In this document: positions 45,601 to 58,997 of the stretch, piece by piece
Layout: the number at the start of each line of letters is the position of its first letter
How positions within the stretch are numbered: the first letter of the stretch is position 1
NCBI GenBank assembly: GCA_034008185.1
Contig: CM067086.1
Location: 1,922,001-1,986,000 of the forward strand
Length of the DNA: 64,000 nucleotides
Direction: 5' to 3'
Origin: Gorsachius magnificus
Lineage: Eukaryota; Chordata; Aves; Pelecaniformes; Ardeidae
Program-made: the position numbers and the translations under genes
Notes under the pieces: model-generated
What the model saw: the letters and a program-made list of their open reading frames with translations, nothing else
Database searches by the model: none
What the model was told of the DNA's origin: nothing

Positions 45601-48600
45601 GCTGCTGTGGACTGGCTTGTGCCATCTCTGAAGCCCACTCAGCACAGAAGCCGTGGGGTGTACCCAGCACAGATACCCCAGGTTGGCTCTGCAGTTTCAG
45701 CTTCACAGAAAGGGGATGTATCAGCTCCTGCTAACTATTGGCATCCCCTGAAGGAGCTGTCCCTGCAGTGGACAGCAGCTTGCCTTCAGGAAAGCCTGAA
45801 AGCTGGAGGAATCAAGAGGCCATAAAGGGATTTTTGCAGCCTTGCCCTGACAGGGCTGAGCTACACAGAGGCTCAGCTGACCTCCCTTAAGCACAGCCTC
45901 CAGCTGCCTACTTGGAGCTCCTACTCTCCACTCAGGGCAAAGTTTGCTGGAGATTTTTCTGGGGCAAAGGAAGGAAATCAGAGCAATGACGCGTCCATTT
46001 TGTGCTTGTGACAGTGAAATAGTCCTTTTCTCTAGCTGTGCACTGCAAAGCCTCTCCCTGACCAGTTTCGGCACAAAGAACCATCTCTGATGGGTGCCTG
46101 CAATCTCCCTGCTGCAGAACAGCATTCGGCAGCTCGCAGAAAGTATCGACCCACATTTTGACAGCAAAACTACATGTGTCTTCTCTGTCTCTCTGCCTTA
46201 CACAAAGGCTGAGGGAAAGAATCTGATTCCTCAATAAACCCAGACCTGGCTGAACCGAGAAGCGTTCCCAGCATCCCTTCATCAGCTTTGCCACCCGCAG
46301 GAACTGCCTTGGCTTGAACCCCCCCTTTTCCTTTTGTACTCTGTGAAAGCCCTCCGAAGCCACTCAGTCCCATGCCACCGCTTTTCCCAATGCACTTCAC
46401 CCACCTTCATCTTGGCTTCTCTCCATTTTTTGCATGACTGCTATTCAGTCAACAGATGGCACTCGGTAACTGCTGGGAGAAGCTGGGAGCCAGCTGCCCA
46501 AAAGCCCGCTGTAGCAGGAGCTTGAAGCCTGGCTGGTTTGGGAGGCTGCTGTTATATCGTGTGTCGGGACTGCAGATAAGCTGCATGGCTGAGTTTCAGA
46601 GGTGCTACTGCATGCTGCCCTATGCTGCCGTGAACTCATGGATCACACTGCCCGAGGCTCCTGCGCAGAACTAGCAACCCATCTCCAGGCCTGTGGGATG
46701 GAGGGAGGGATGGGAACACGCCATATATCAAAGAAGAGTTTCCCGGTGGCCTGGAGGCGTCTTTCCTATCAACCACGGAGCAAACTTCCCCGCAATAAGC
46801 AAACTCCTCCTTTGCCTCCCTTGCCTACCCCCTGCTCTGATCCTTTGGCCAGCTGCAACTGCAGGATAAAAAGGGGTTTGAGGCGTTTCCTCCAGCCAGC
46901 CAGGAGACAGGTCAGCATATTCCCCAGACTGGGAGGAGGGACCAGCCAGAAACCTTGAAACGGGCTTTAGCTGGAGAGACTCATAGGGATCAAAGGATTG
47001 CTGAGACATTAATTTTTAAATGTATCAATATACAATTAAAATGAAAACTGCCAAAGCTAGTTAAAGGACATAATGGCAGCTTGGTCCTGCTTAAAATCAG
47101 TGCAGATTATAGCTGCCTGTTGGTGCTTCCCACAGCGATACCGATTGTAGCACCAGCAGAGAAACCTCTCAGGACGTGCAGAGAAGCCCTGTTCCCTTCG
47201 GAGGATAAGTTTGTCCCCTCTTATCCCCCTCCCTACACATCATCCCAGCCTGCAGGGTCTTGCCCCAAGTCCCGTGGGTGAGATCTATGCCCACCCGTGT
47301 TTAATGCCACTTTGAATAACTCGTGATCTCATCTCCTCACCTGACATTTCTGCTTCTGAAAAACTTGTAATTCTAGTGTAGGGCCTCTGAAGTAGTTACA
47401 GGCTGAGTGAACGGTAAGAGGATCTGTCCTCTGAGTTCTTCCTGCTTCCAGACATGCACAGCAGTGCCAAATGCAGGTTTGCTGACCCTCTTTGCTACCC
47501 CAGCCTTCAGATGTAGGACACACGACCCAGCCTTGGGAAGGGTGCCAGGCTGTGGAAAGTGGCCGGGACAGCCTGTCAGGCAGGTTCTTTTCATCTTTTA
47601 TGGAAATGTAGTCCTTGGGGAAAGCAGGGAGAGCTGCAGACAGCAACTGGTTTGCCCTGGGTGAAAGCTGTCACCAGCAGGGGCTTCCCCATTCTAGCCC
47701 ATGGCTTCAGCCCAGATCCAGGAGGACGTGGGCAGCCCAATGGCCTGTAACTTGTAGTTCGCAAGCTACAAATGAGCATGCCAAGTGCCAGCTGGCTCTT
47801 GACACGGTCATATGCCCTTTGTGAACTACAAAAAGTCAAAATAATCCCAACACATGGCAGCTTTGGGGCTACACCACTGGCAACACGACCCACTTTCAGT
47901 CTGATGCAAGAAGAAAGAAGTGGCAAATTCAGCAGCTGTTCTCCAGGCCCATGAGTGCCTCTCATCCCAACCAAGCTCAATTAAAACCTAACACACCATT
48001 TCACTTCCCTTTGCCAGCAGAACTCAAAAGCAAACTCCAGAGACCAACCTTGGCTCCACAGTCTAAACTGGACCGAAGACTCTTCGTGGGCTCCAGCGGC
48101 GTCGCATCGCACCGATGCTGCATGGGTTCAGTTTGGGCTCAGCTCAGGCTTTTCTTGTGCAGAGGGTTCAGGTGCAGAGCTGATTTGGAAGACAATCCCA
48201 GGGGAAGGGCAAGGGCCAGCCTGCAAGAGACACAGAGACACCTGAGAAGGGAGGAGATGAAAAGGGGAGTCAAGGTGCCAATTAAATATTAAGGGACCAG
48301 TTCAACAATAATTAATACTTGGGTGGAGAGAAAGGGTGGAGGTGCATGAAGCGCTTGCAGACACTTGCTGTGCTGTGCCTGGCTGGCTGAGTACTTCACT
48401 CAAGTGGCAGAAAACTCTTGAAACTGCAAATAATCGGTGTTCCAGCAGGATGGAAATCATGACTCAAGAGTGTGACTTAAAACCCAGATGGAGAAGCTGG
48501 TCCTTTTCCCAGCTATGGTCAGAATTTGAGCCACGTTGGCCTTATTTCAACCCTTGCACAAGCTGAGGAAGCTCAGCTTGTGATAAATTTATATCAGATG

Positions 48601-50910
48601 TACCGAGGTCCAAGAGGAGACCACACAATTACTCCTGAGAGGTTTCCTCACTGGACACATCACATCACACTCAAAAAAAACCCTGCAGAACACCTGGGGA
48701 GCCATCATATGCACTTGTCCTGTTCTTACTTTTCTTTGGGCATCCATTTTGGGTCTGTGTGAGCTCCTGAGTGAGGTGGCCCTCCTTTGGGAATGGGGAC
48801 ATTTGTTGGTCCTTCTGACTTGGTCCCTGCAGCGTGGCCGAGCAGGTTGCTCAGGGCTGGAGGCACTGTGCAGCCCAAACACATAAGATTAGGGTGGGCG
48901 AAAATGCAGGGTTTAGAACTGGGTTTGCAAAACAGAAAAATTCCATTTCCTTTCTCCCTGCAATACTGCGTTTCCTTCAGCACCTTCAGAAGGAACTGAT
49001 TAAACAACACCCTTCCTTTGACCTGTTGTTATTTAAACCTTTTGTTGAAAAAGGTTTGGAACAAACATTTAAAGGTGACTTTTTCTGGCAGCATCAGCTG
49101 AAATATTTTGACCATTTCTGAAGCTCAGTTTCTAACCAAAAAAAGCAGAAGCATTTCAACAATTTGAGAAATGGAACCTTCCCCCTCCACTCTGCTACTT
49201 GCTCCTGAGCCAAACCAACTGCTTTTCATCCTCCCCATGGCTCTGATCCTCCCAAAATGGGCCATTTTGGACAATTTCCTCTCCAAAATGTCAACTGGGT
49301 CATCCCTGGATGACACTGGCACTGATGCCATTGGGACAGCAGAGTTTGGTGCTTGCTGAATCCTGCGAGTGCTGTGGGGTACGATGAGACTGGCACAGGC
49401 AGGGATCAGCAGTTCACGGCCAGCTCTGCTCGCTCGAGTTTTCCTCCCATTGCAGGGGACCGTGCAGGAGCCTGACCAGCTGCAATCTTGCGGGATCCAG
49501 CTGTAAAGTTTGCATTTGTGGTGTGAGTAGGGTTAGGGTTGCTATTCCGAAGTAAAAAAGGGCAAATTCATGGCTGAATACAGGTTGAGGAATTGGTTCA
49601 TGGTTAATCCTCTGGCTGCGATGGCCCTGGGCATGGGATGGATTGGGTCTGGGCTGGTATCAGCTGCCGCCCATGTTGTGTCAATGAAGGCTCAGAGGAC
49701 TGAGGAAATGGCTTGTGCCAGTAGCACTAAGTAGCTTACGGGAGGAAAGTTAATGGTAGCTGGGCTCTGATCAGCGATTAAAGCAACGATTGGGAGTGGG
49801 GCTGGCAGCTCAGCCGCGCCAGGATGGGATGTCTCGAGCTTTTGTTGGCATCTGCCAGCCCTGCGCAGGCAGAAGGAGTTTCTCGTGGCAGAGAGCAAGA
49901 CCTTGTTAGGGCTGCGTTCAGCAGCCAGGATTAGAGTTGTACTTCAGAGTACAGAGTTCTTCTGTCCTTCATTATACCCGGTCCTATGCCCAACGGCAGC
50001 TTTCATCACCACCTTCTCAACAGTCCAGAAACCTGCCAGAGCCACCAATCTGATCTTAGGGAAACCACCCCTGCTAGCACTAGCTTTTCCCGACTAGCTT
50101 TTATGGTTGGAATGTAAACTCGTCCTTTGCAAGACTGTAATACTCCCATTTTGAAGGCATTATGGCGAAGCTTAGATTCACCAAGGTAAAGAATGACACA
50201 ATAAGGTGGTAAAATAAAAAGCTCTCCCATGTTAAAACCTCCTAGCTGACACCACTGGTCATTCATCTGATTTTCTTTTCCTCGGCGTGGACAGACTCAT
50301 ACAGGCTGAGACTTCCTCTTGTCCTTCCATCAGTTAGCACTGCCTTAACACACCCAAATGAGGAAGGGAGAGCGGGAACCCCTTCAATAAGCCCTGCCAC
50401 AACAGAAGGAGCAACACAGTCCCCTCTTTACAGGGCTGGAGCAGCAGGGCAGACAGTTAAATACTCCCTGGAGCTCTCAGGCAAACTTCCCTACTGAAAA
50501 ATTAGATTAGCAAGGCTGAGAATCTCCTGGTAACTGATACCTCGGCTGTGTTTGCCGAGCGGTGATAACACAGGTCATATCAGCCTGCAAAGCTGCCAGG
50601 CAAAACCACAGGAGCCGGCAGCACTTGTTGCCTCCTGCAAGCCACACTGCTAATGAAGCAGGTTTGGTCAGGGGAGGAGAGACCTCCTGGACAAGAGGGA
50701 GACACCAGAGCTGTGCATGCCAGGGAGCATCGCACGGCTGCCTCGGGAGGAGGAAACATTTTGAATGCAAACACTTTTGTCTGCTGGAACAGAAGGTCCC
50801 TATGCAAAGCAGGGGACTTAAGCCTCCAAGGGCATATCTGCCTCCATTTAACAATACTTCAGGTAGTTGGAGGGGTTTTATATGATTTTTTTTTTTCCCA
50901 TTGGGGAAAT
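42690..50910. other. Intergenic or 5' region of CCDC9B, no gene recognised
   Basis: The upstream noncoding exon of CCDC9B should lie here or further right, but I cannot identify it. A possible minus-strand donor follows ATGGAGAGAAGCCAAGATG near 46.4 kb, but its phase does not connect to exon 1 as coding. An imperfect inverted repeat lies at 47752-47831. Open frames on both strands are short and unconvincing. Confidence 0.45.
47752..47831. repeat. Imperfect inverted repeat
   Basis: ttgtagttcgcaa at 47752-47764 pairs with ttgtgaactacaa at 47819-47831 (12 of 13 positions), around a 54-base loop that contains a further short ctacaa. It could be a remnant of a hAT-like DNA transposon or a chance hairpin. 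Confidence 0.4.
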
Positions 50911-50915
50911 GTCAG
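50911..50915. repeat. Left target-site duplication of the solo LTR
   Basis: GTCAG directly before the TG start of the LTR, identical to the five bases at 51477-51481. Confidence 0.85.
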
Positions 50916-51476
50916 TGCCCTGGTTTCATCTGGGACAGAGTTAATTTTCTTCCTAGTAGCTGGCATAGCGCTCTGTTTTGAATTTAGTATGAGAAGAACG
51001 TTGCTAACACCCTGATGGTTTAGTTGTTGCTAAGTAGTGCCTAGACTAGTCCAGGACTTTTCAATTTCCCCTGTTCTGCCGGGGCACAGGGAGCCGGGAG
51101 GGGGCACGGCCAGGACAGCTGACCCCCACTGGCCCAAGGGCTATGCCATACTGTACAGCATCATGCTCGGGGGGAGTTGGCCGGGGGGACAGCGATCGCT
51201 GCTCGGGACAGGCTGGGCATCGGTCAGTGCGTTGTGAGCAATCGCATTGTGCATCACTTGTTTTGTAAATTCTGTAGATTCTCTTACCATTATCATTATT
51301 ATTATTAATTATTATTATTATCATTATTATCCTCTGCTTTTTTATTAAACTGCCTTTATCTCAACCGACGGGTTTTACTTTTTTTTTCCAATTCTCTCCC
51401 CCATCTCGCTGAGGGAGGTAGGCAGTGAGCGAGCGGCTGGGTGGTGTTCAGCTGCCTGCCGGGTTAAGCCACACCA
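50916..51476 (+). mobile_element. Solo LTR of an avian endogenous retrovirus
   Basis: The 561-bp element starts with TG (tgccctggtttcatctggg) and ends with CA (ttaagccacacca). It is flanked by the perfect 5-bp duplication GTCAG. It contains an ATTAAA-type polyadenylation signal near 51341 followed by the tttatctcaaccgacgggtttt motif, typical of a very common avian LTR family, probably ERVL-like given the 5-bp duplication. There is no internal viral coding sequence, so this is a recombined solo LTR, plus orientation. The U3 side could still act as a promoter or enhancer. Confidence 0.92.
51288..51330. repeat. (ATT)n microsatellite inside the LTR
   Basis: ATT/ATC triplet tract within the R-U5 part of the solo LTR. 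It is probably an expansion of an A/T-rich stretch after insertion. Confidence 0.8.
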
Positions 51477-51481
51477 GTCAG
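51477..51481. repeat. Right target-site duplication of the solo LTR
   Basis: GTCAG immediately after the terminal CA, matching the left copy exactly. Confidence 0.85.
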
Positions 51482-54400
51482 GTCAGGAAGAGAGAGTTTT
51501 TTTCACATGAAAAGCCCTGTGCCAGAAAATCTCCTGTTCAAAAAAAAAAGAGTATTCTGAAATCTCAGAGCTGTGGCCGTTTTTCTGTTTCCAAAACAAA
51601 GTGTCCAGACCCACAGGCAGCAGACATGTGCTCATCCCGCACATGCATGTTCCTCAGCATCAATCCAAATCCCCCTTTTGTGCAAATCTGTGCCACTGTG
51701 CAGCTTAGAGACCCAAGGTATTGCCAGAAAATGGTGCCTCCTGGTGCACTCCTTGTCACGTTTATTAACGACCTGTCCTTCTGGAATGAAAACTTGATGC
51801 CTGAGTCTCACTGACCTGCAATACTCCCTTTTCAGCAGCCTGCATCGAGCCACAAGCAGATACCATCTGAGAAAAGTAGGGTGTGCAGAGATGCAATAGA
51901 TACAGCAGAAAAATTGTGGCTTGCTCCCTTCTCTATCAGGTCAGATAGTGGCATGATGAGTCTCAGCTGTGTCCTGCTTCCTCCCACATCTTCATACCAA
52001 GAGGGCGGTGAACATTTATTCACTTTGAGAGTTCAGGTCTCTTGGATCTGCTGGGGTTTACTTCAAAAACTCCATAGGCTCTGCAGATTCTCCTCCGCCA
52101 TCGAGGCTAGGCCTAGCTTGCTGCTCTTGCCTGGAGCTGAGAGAACCAAAGGCTGTGTTAGCCATATGGGACACACATTGCACACAGCATCCTCCCCACC
52201 TTTAGCAGACTTCATATGTGCTGTGAACCATGAGTGACAGCACACAGGAAAACCTCACATTTCTGGGATGGGCATAGGATGTAGGGCGTGTGGCTAACAC
52301 CATGCCAGGGCTTCCCTGAAGACTCATTCCCTTCCAGATAAGTGGTCCTACACCATTATTTATTCTTGGGTTTAGAAAGAGGGTGTTTGCCCCATTCAGC
52401 ACATTATCACGGCCAGATCTCCTTTCCTATACTGGGTATTTCAACACTAGGCTTTAGTCTGCCATGAGACACTTGGGTACAGCACACTTTGCAGAATCAG
52501 GTTTGAAATGTGTGTTTCATGAACTGCAGGAGCCCAGGAAAGGGGATGGCTGGTTTTGAAGTGTTTGATCTTGTACAAGTGTTCGGATGAGTCCTGGCAG
52601 GACCATGCTGTGCAGGCTGTCTGCAGGACCCTCAGTTCCACTAGAAGTCAGCTGTGATTTTCAAACCTTTTTGAGGCTGGGGAAGGTACTGTAACAGACA
52701 CAGTTAGCGAAGGTGTGTTGATGTATCCCAACGTCTTCTCTGGCCTTCCCCAAACTGAGAACTTATGTCCCAAATCCTCCTAAGCAGAATATTTATGTGC
52801 AGAGGATGAATCAGTCTGGGATACCTCAGGATGCTTTGATGGAACTGGCTCACTGTCAATCACGCTAGGAAACGGTGCGAGCATATGGGCTGCTTCGGAG
52901 TAAATGTGGCTGTGCTCCCAGCACAAGGCACCGCAGAAGATGGTACAATACATCCAGAGTGAGATTTTCCCTGCCAAGACAATGCTGAATTGGGTCTCCA
53001 TGAGCCTCCTGCCCCTTCAAACACACAGCAAACTCATCACATCTCTTATTTGCTTCAGTTTGCAATGTACTGGTGCCCAGAAACATAACTGCCATATGCC
53101 TGGTACCTTCTCAGCCCACACTATTATGTCAACAGCCACTCAAAGGTTTCCAGCACTGCAGGAACCTTGCAGTCACCCTGGGAAGGGCCCTGCATGGACC
53201 TCTCCTTCTTGTGCTGCGTGGGGGCCGTGCTCCAGCACGCACCCTGGCCACACATGATGGCCAGAAACGATAACTGGCCATTAAATTTGCCCTGTGAGCC
53301 TCATTCCTCAGTCCCTCTGAAATCTTCTGCCTTATACTGATGCATATGGTGTGGAAGATGCTTCCCGTTGGCACAGACAACTTTGCGCAAATTTTGGAAA
53401 GGCGACAGCTCTTCCGAGCCCATCCCAGGACACAGTGGTCACAAATGGTTTTGAATAAATAAGCACTAAACCTTATTTTTCCCGTAGTTATATTTCTAAG
53501 AAATTTCTATTTCACAGCATCAGTGCAAGCCAGAAAAAGGCAACCATGGACCAGTTCATCCGACTCACATAAATGGAGTTGCAAGGAGGAAAAAGATGGG
53601 CTCTGCTGAGCGCAGATGTCTGCAGAGACATGGATCCTTCTGTGTGCAGTGGCACTGCTCGTGCCGTGCTGCCGGCACAGCCGATCAGCAGCAAATCAGG
53701 CCGGCTCTGTAGGGGAGACCGGACACGCATCTGGGCCTTTCTCTTTAGGCACCCAGCACCGACATTTTTGGCATAAGTGTCAGCCTAGATTAAGTGGCTG
53801 TTCAGATAAGCAGGTCTGACTCAGGTCTTGGCATTCAAACTGTGACTAAAGCACATTTCTATCTCTAAATTAAACCCTCCTGAAGTTGCAGAAGTTGGGT
53901 AGCTACATTCACCTGTAAAATAAGCTCTGTACAGTGAAGGTGAATGGGGCTCGATTTGCTAACGCAGCCCCAGCCCTGCCGTGGGCCTGTACTCTGGCTG
54001 AGGAAGCAATTTCACGGGCTGAGACAACAGGAGGTTTATGAAGCAGAAGAGGCCAAGTCTGCTGCTGCTGTACCCATGGAAATCTTCCAGCACGGGAGGT
54101 GCCTGGCATGCTGCCACTGGCTTTGAGGAGCGAAAATACCCTTGCTGTTTTATTGCTCCAGTGAGCAGTGACAGGCCAGGGTTCGAGCGTAGCTGGCTGC
54201 AGATCTGCGAGACGTGGCACATGGCTTGGAAACTGGCAGCCTGCTGCACACTGAAGCAGCGGCACGGTGATCTCCAGCTGTGCTTTGACCACGCTGACTC
54301 CAAGGGCTTGGCTGTCCGTGAAACTCATAACATGAATGATTTTGCACTGTCCAGAACATCATGGTGGTGTCACCACTGTGAGCAGTCAGCTTTGAGCGTG

Positions 54401-57336
54401 GTTTTCCTGAGACCCAGGGTAGCATTGCCTGCAGCAAGAGAGGCAGGGATGCATCCCCATCCAAAGGATGAATCCAGACCACTCTGCCTCCGTCCTGCTG
54501 ACTCACCCACTGTGGTTTGCCAAGCACCATGGAAGAAAACATTCCCCTGGATGAACAATGGTCTCAGCTTGAAGGAGTTGTCTTGTGGGCATCATTTATG
54601 TTCCTAAAAGAGCTTGGGAGCCCCATTTGCTCATCCTTCCTGCTCACTCTTGGGTTTTTCCCGTAATGGGATGAAATCTTGGGATCAGCACATGCCTCCT
54701 CTAGAATGGCACTGAGGTCTGCTCTGCCAGTCTTAAGCCGGCCAAGCAGAGGGAGGCCACAGAGTGGCAATATTCTAAATGGCAACAGGCACTGGGGACA
54801 ACAACAGCTTCTGGCTGATGGTGTGTGCTGATGGGGACAGGCAGCTCCTCTGCTGCTGCAGTGCAAGGGAAAGAGCCAAGCAGATTCTGAGGAATGGGAC
54901 TCCTGGCTTCCAGGAGTTTGGTCACCACAGCTGCTCCCTCCCAGCACTGACTGCAGGTGGGTGCGAGCCCAAGCAGTAGGTCCAGGCGAAGGGCTAGGAG
55001 GAGCTCCTGCCCCTGCCAGCCCCCTCCTTGGATGTGGATGGCATGGCGCGAACGCAGCCGTATTTGCAGCAGTCTGTTCGTATCAGCTGCCAGAAGGACT
55101 GCAGGACTTGCTGTGTCTTTCTCTGTGCTGGCACTGGCTGCTCGCAAAGCCAGACACACGCAGCAGAGCGGGGGAGCAGCAGAAAGTGGGTGTCTGGCCA
55201 GAAAGGTTTTGGAGCATTACTGTGCAACATGGCTCCACCGGCTGGTGGAAATGCCTCAGCTGGGGGGTAACCATGTGGTGTGTACACACTTGTGCTGCTT
55301 GTTGTGAATTGATTCAGTCAGGGAAGCAAAACCCTGAGGATTTGCCCCAACTGCCAGACGTACCAGTGTGAAGGTAATATTTCCATCTCATTTTCCTGCC
55401 CCAGGCACTGGGAGTATCCACCAAACCACCGAAATGGCTACTTTAAAGCCCCAAGGCCCTCAGTGGATTGGGTGCCAGGAGAGCACTTCTGACTGAACAG
55501 CAGAGCTTTTGCCTGCCCTGCAGCTCATGTGACTGATGGGTGACGGGAGCTGCTCTGCTCGGAGCTGGGCAGCACCCATGTGTGCGTCTCCAGTGTGGCA
55601 GCTCCCAGGTTCACCGGCACAGCGACTGACGGAAATACGATGGTCTGTGTTGTAGAGGAGCGAGATGACCATCACAGCTCGCTCTGGTTTCAAAGTCCAG
55701 CCACGTGCTCATGCACAGCTCGGTGATGTTTTTGTCAACGGGAAGCTCTTTGCAGACAGGCCCTGCCTTGGCATAGAGCGTTTGGCATTAGTCACATGCA
55801 CACACGGGGACAGAGAAAGGGGTGGCTTCAACTGCCATAAAAGCAGCTTCATTTTTATTCCCTTTGCCCTATTCTTATTTTTCTTCTTTGGGCACCTCCT
55901 GTACTGAGCAATGCATTACGGATTCAGGTAAGGGGTCCTTTGGCTGTTGCTGAGATGCTCTCAGGTTTTGCCCAAGGCTTGGCTTGCTTTCACAGCCTGC
56001 TGCTGACACTATGTTTTTCTTTCTGTCCTGCTCTGAGGGAGCCAAATGTCAGGCAGGGACTAAAAATGCCTGGCAGCGATAGGAAGAAGAGCACATGTAG
56101 CTCCAGGGGCAGGTATCACCTCTGCTCACTGTCCATTCAGGGATGCCAGCCAGTGGAGTCCCTTTAACGAGTAGTTCTAGAGTTCAAAAGCACAAAACAG
56201 CCTGGCCTGCACCTCCAAAGGGGCCAAACCCCAAAACATTTCCTGGGGTAGCAAAAGGGAGAAACAGATGCCAGAACCAATGCCCAAGACTCAACAGCAG
56301 GTTGCAGGTCCACCTTGCTAAAAAGATGCCAAGGCCTTCTATTAAATGAGTCTATTTGCAGTGTAGCAAGAGGGATTCTGGAGGCTCAGGGACCCACGAT
56401 GTCAGCCCTAGGGGCACCATTCTCTCAGACAGTGATGCTAGCACTGTGTAAGTCGTGGAAGTAGGCTGTCAGGAGCTGACACCCCCTGACCCGCACGGAT
56501 GTGTCACTGCCTGCTCCTGACAATGCAAAGAGGAACAGGGGCAGAAGCAGAAAGGGCAGAGCACGGGGGGGTTGCCTTGTGACGGCATCAATGGAGAGGA
56601 ACCGAAGAGATCCAAACCGAAATAGCCGATGGCAAGGGTGAGCAATCAGCCAAGAGACTGCAAAACCATGCGAGCCAGGGATCGCTACACTCCAGCACCC
56701 GGCTGCTGCATGGGCTTCACTGAGCCAGCCACGACTGGCGTGTGAAATGCTGAGCTCCACTAACGGGAGTCAGGACATCCTGAACCGAGCTAAATTCTGC
56801 TTGGGGAAACGCTGATTTACGGTGAAGGAAAACTAATTGTGCTGAAAGTAACCACGCTAAGATAGGGCACCGTGAAATGAGCCACGCTGAGCTGTGACTG
56901 TAGTGCAAAACGAATCCATTGGGAAAGGCTCTTGGTCACGTCCACCAGCCCATCACGCTAAAACCTTGTTCTGCCTCCTTAGACTTCTCTTAGGATATGC
57001 CCGGCTTGTGCTCCTAAAGCTTGGCTTGTCCTCCTAAAGGTAAAGGGAGCCTTGTTACCGACTTTGGTGGGAGAGGGAGCAGCCTCCAAACTGGTGGGAC
57101 TTGCACAGGCGGCGAGTGAAGCATAGTGGTCACCTCTAACTCAGACTTCTCTCGAGACTGAGGAGAGCTGCAGAGACAATGTTTTGCTTTTTGTTTGGGA
57201 AAGAAATGCAAGTGGCTGGTGAGCAGGAGGGCTAGGGGAAGTAATAAGCTATACAAAACAACGAAAAAAGATGCTTCAGGCGAAAGATGTATCGAAGCTC
57301 AAATGCAATGGTGTTTTTCTCTTGTCTCTTTCACAG
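51482..57336. other. Intergenic region, no gene recognised
   Basis: I see no interspersed repeat of a named family and no exon set that I can support. Open frames of 100-190 codons near 54.0-55.3 kb occur on both strands of the same DNA and look like chance frames in GC-rich sequence. The first exon of the His-rich gene to the right should lie here but was not found. Confidence 0.45.
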
Positions 57337-57350
57337 GTCCAGCAGAAGAG
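57337..57350 (+). CDS. Possible 14-nt microexon of the His-rich gene
   Basis: A pyrimidine-rich acceptor (cttgtctctttcacag) and a good donor (gtaaga) enclose gtccagcagaagag. If the previous exon supplies one base, it reads (G)PAEE and ends in phase 0. That fits the frame of the His-rich exon at 58998 and resembles the MDPGP start of mammalian PHGR1. Such short exons are easily found by chance, so this is a hypothesis only. Confidence 0.2.
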
Positions 57351-58065
57351 GTAAGAAATCTGTCTTCAATTGCCACAAATACCAATGAGTGTCAAAAATA
57401 TCCAGCTCTCCTCCCGGGACTCTGTTACGCAGTACCTTTGGCAGCCTTCCTACCTCACCCTGCCTCCTGCGGAGACAGTGGCTATGAGGTGCAGAGATGT
57501 TTGTCCTGACTCCCCCAGGAGCGGTGCAGAGGGGGGGGTTGTGCCCTAGCTCCCCCAGGAGCAGTGCTTCCAGACCTTTTTCCATGTGTGAATACCTAAC
57601 TATCAGAGGTTTTGAGCCCTGCTTGGGGAGCTCAAGCCCCAAGCCAGCAGGCTTTCTGCTCTTGGATGCTTCTCATGAAATGAGGAGTAGTTGATGCATC
57701 CCTTAAGTTTCTCAGGGTCAGCAGCAGCAAATTGCTGCCTCGGATGACGGAGGCCTTTTTGCAGCATAGCAGCTTCATAAACCTGCCTCTCCCTCAGCCA
57801 CCTCTTACATCACCCCCAGTGCATCCCTCTCTCCCCTTTTCTCTGCTCATCAGCTTTTTTCTCTTTTTCACATGTATCCATTACTGTCTGACAGCTTTTT
57901 AATATTCCTGACCCTCCACCTTCCTTTTTTGCTATTTTTCTATTTGCTTCTACTCTTTTTTGTCATCTCTTGTCCCTCTCACTCAGCCTCCTCCACCTTC
58001 CTTCACATCAAAGGGACACTGGGGACTAGCTGGACCCATCTGATGCTTGCAGGTCTCGGATGTGG

Positions 58066-58079
58066 GTTGCCATGGCAAA
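58066..58079. promoter_or_regulatory. Near-perfect X-box (RFX) palindrome
   Basis: gttgccatggcaaa matches the 14-bp RFX consensus GTTRCCATGGYAAC at 13 positions. It lies about 0.9 kb upstream of the His-rich exon and 2.7 kb upstream of the CpG-island gene. Confidence 0.4.
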
Positions 58080-58997
58080 GAGCCAGTTTCTGTGTTGCCA
58101 AAGAGGAGAAAAAAGCCAACTTGAGGTACCCAACCCCTGCTGCAGCCCTGGCCGTGTCACCGCAGCCCTGAGAGGGACGCGGGCAGCCCCAGTGCCTGCC
58201 TCATGCAGCGCTGCGCATAAGCCCTGCTGTAGTCCCCGGGTAAGGGCAATTAAAAACCAAAAAGAATTAATCCATAGTTGAATACCTCGGAGGCCACAGA
58301 GGAAACCTGCCAAGCTGTGGGAGTGAGGAAGTGTGCGCACCCCCACTTCACAGACAAGTTGTTCACACATCGGGCTGAGCCAAACTGAGCGCTGTAAGAT
58401 GTGGCTGTCAGAAGTGGTGGGGTATTTGCCATTCAGCCTATTCCCACCATCGTTTCTGCTCCCATGGCTTCATTATTATCCTTACTGTTGCACATATTAT
58501 TATTTAGCATTGGAAAGAAAGAAAAGGGAACAGCACCCGCGTCCTTGTCATCGTATCAGTGCCAGCCAATCTTTTCAGCAGATACCAGGTTTCAGTCTTT
58601 CCTGCTGGGCCACATAACACAGGCTGCTCTGTAGCTGCACCCGGTAGTGTGGCTGACCCTACCGGGCAAGTGACATTTCTGTGGCCAAGGCTCAGAAAAG
58701 TGGGCTGGTCCCCTAGGGCCCGGCCCAGCAGGGAGCATCGCACTGGGGCACCAGCGCTGCCTGCAGCCTGTCCTCGGAAATTCCCTCCTGCCGGGGTCAG
58801 AGAGGCATCAGCCTCCGGTCGGAGAGAGTCACCCTAGCACTAGGAAAACCTTTTTGCTCTTTAAATTGTCTCAGGCATTTAAGTAATTAAGGCAGGAAGG
58901 GCTTATTCTAAGCAGCTAGAGGATTAGCGGGAGTTATAGGATCCTCTCTGGTCCAATACTCTCCATTTTTGCTTCAGCTTTTCTGTGGCATGTGAAG

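Noticed and set aside
46399..46420. Possible upstream CCDC9B exon ending in ATGGAGAGAAGCCAAGATG with a gtgggt donor
   Set aside because: Its phase joins exon 1 in a frame that meets a stop at the start of exon 2, so it cannot be coding. As a noncoding exon it lacks independent support.
54038..54607. 189-codon plus-strand frame
   Set aside because: Two minus-strand frames of similar length overlap it, no domain is recognisable and no splice sites support it.
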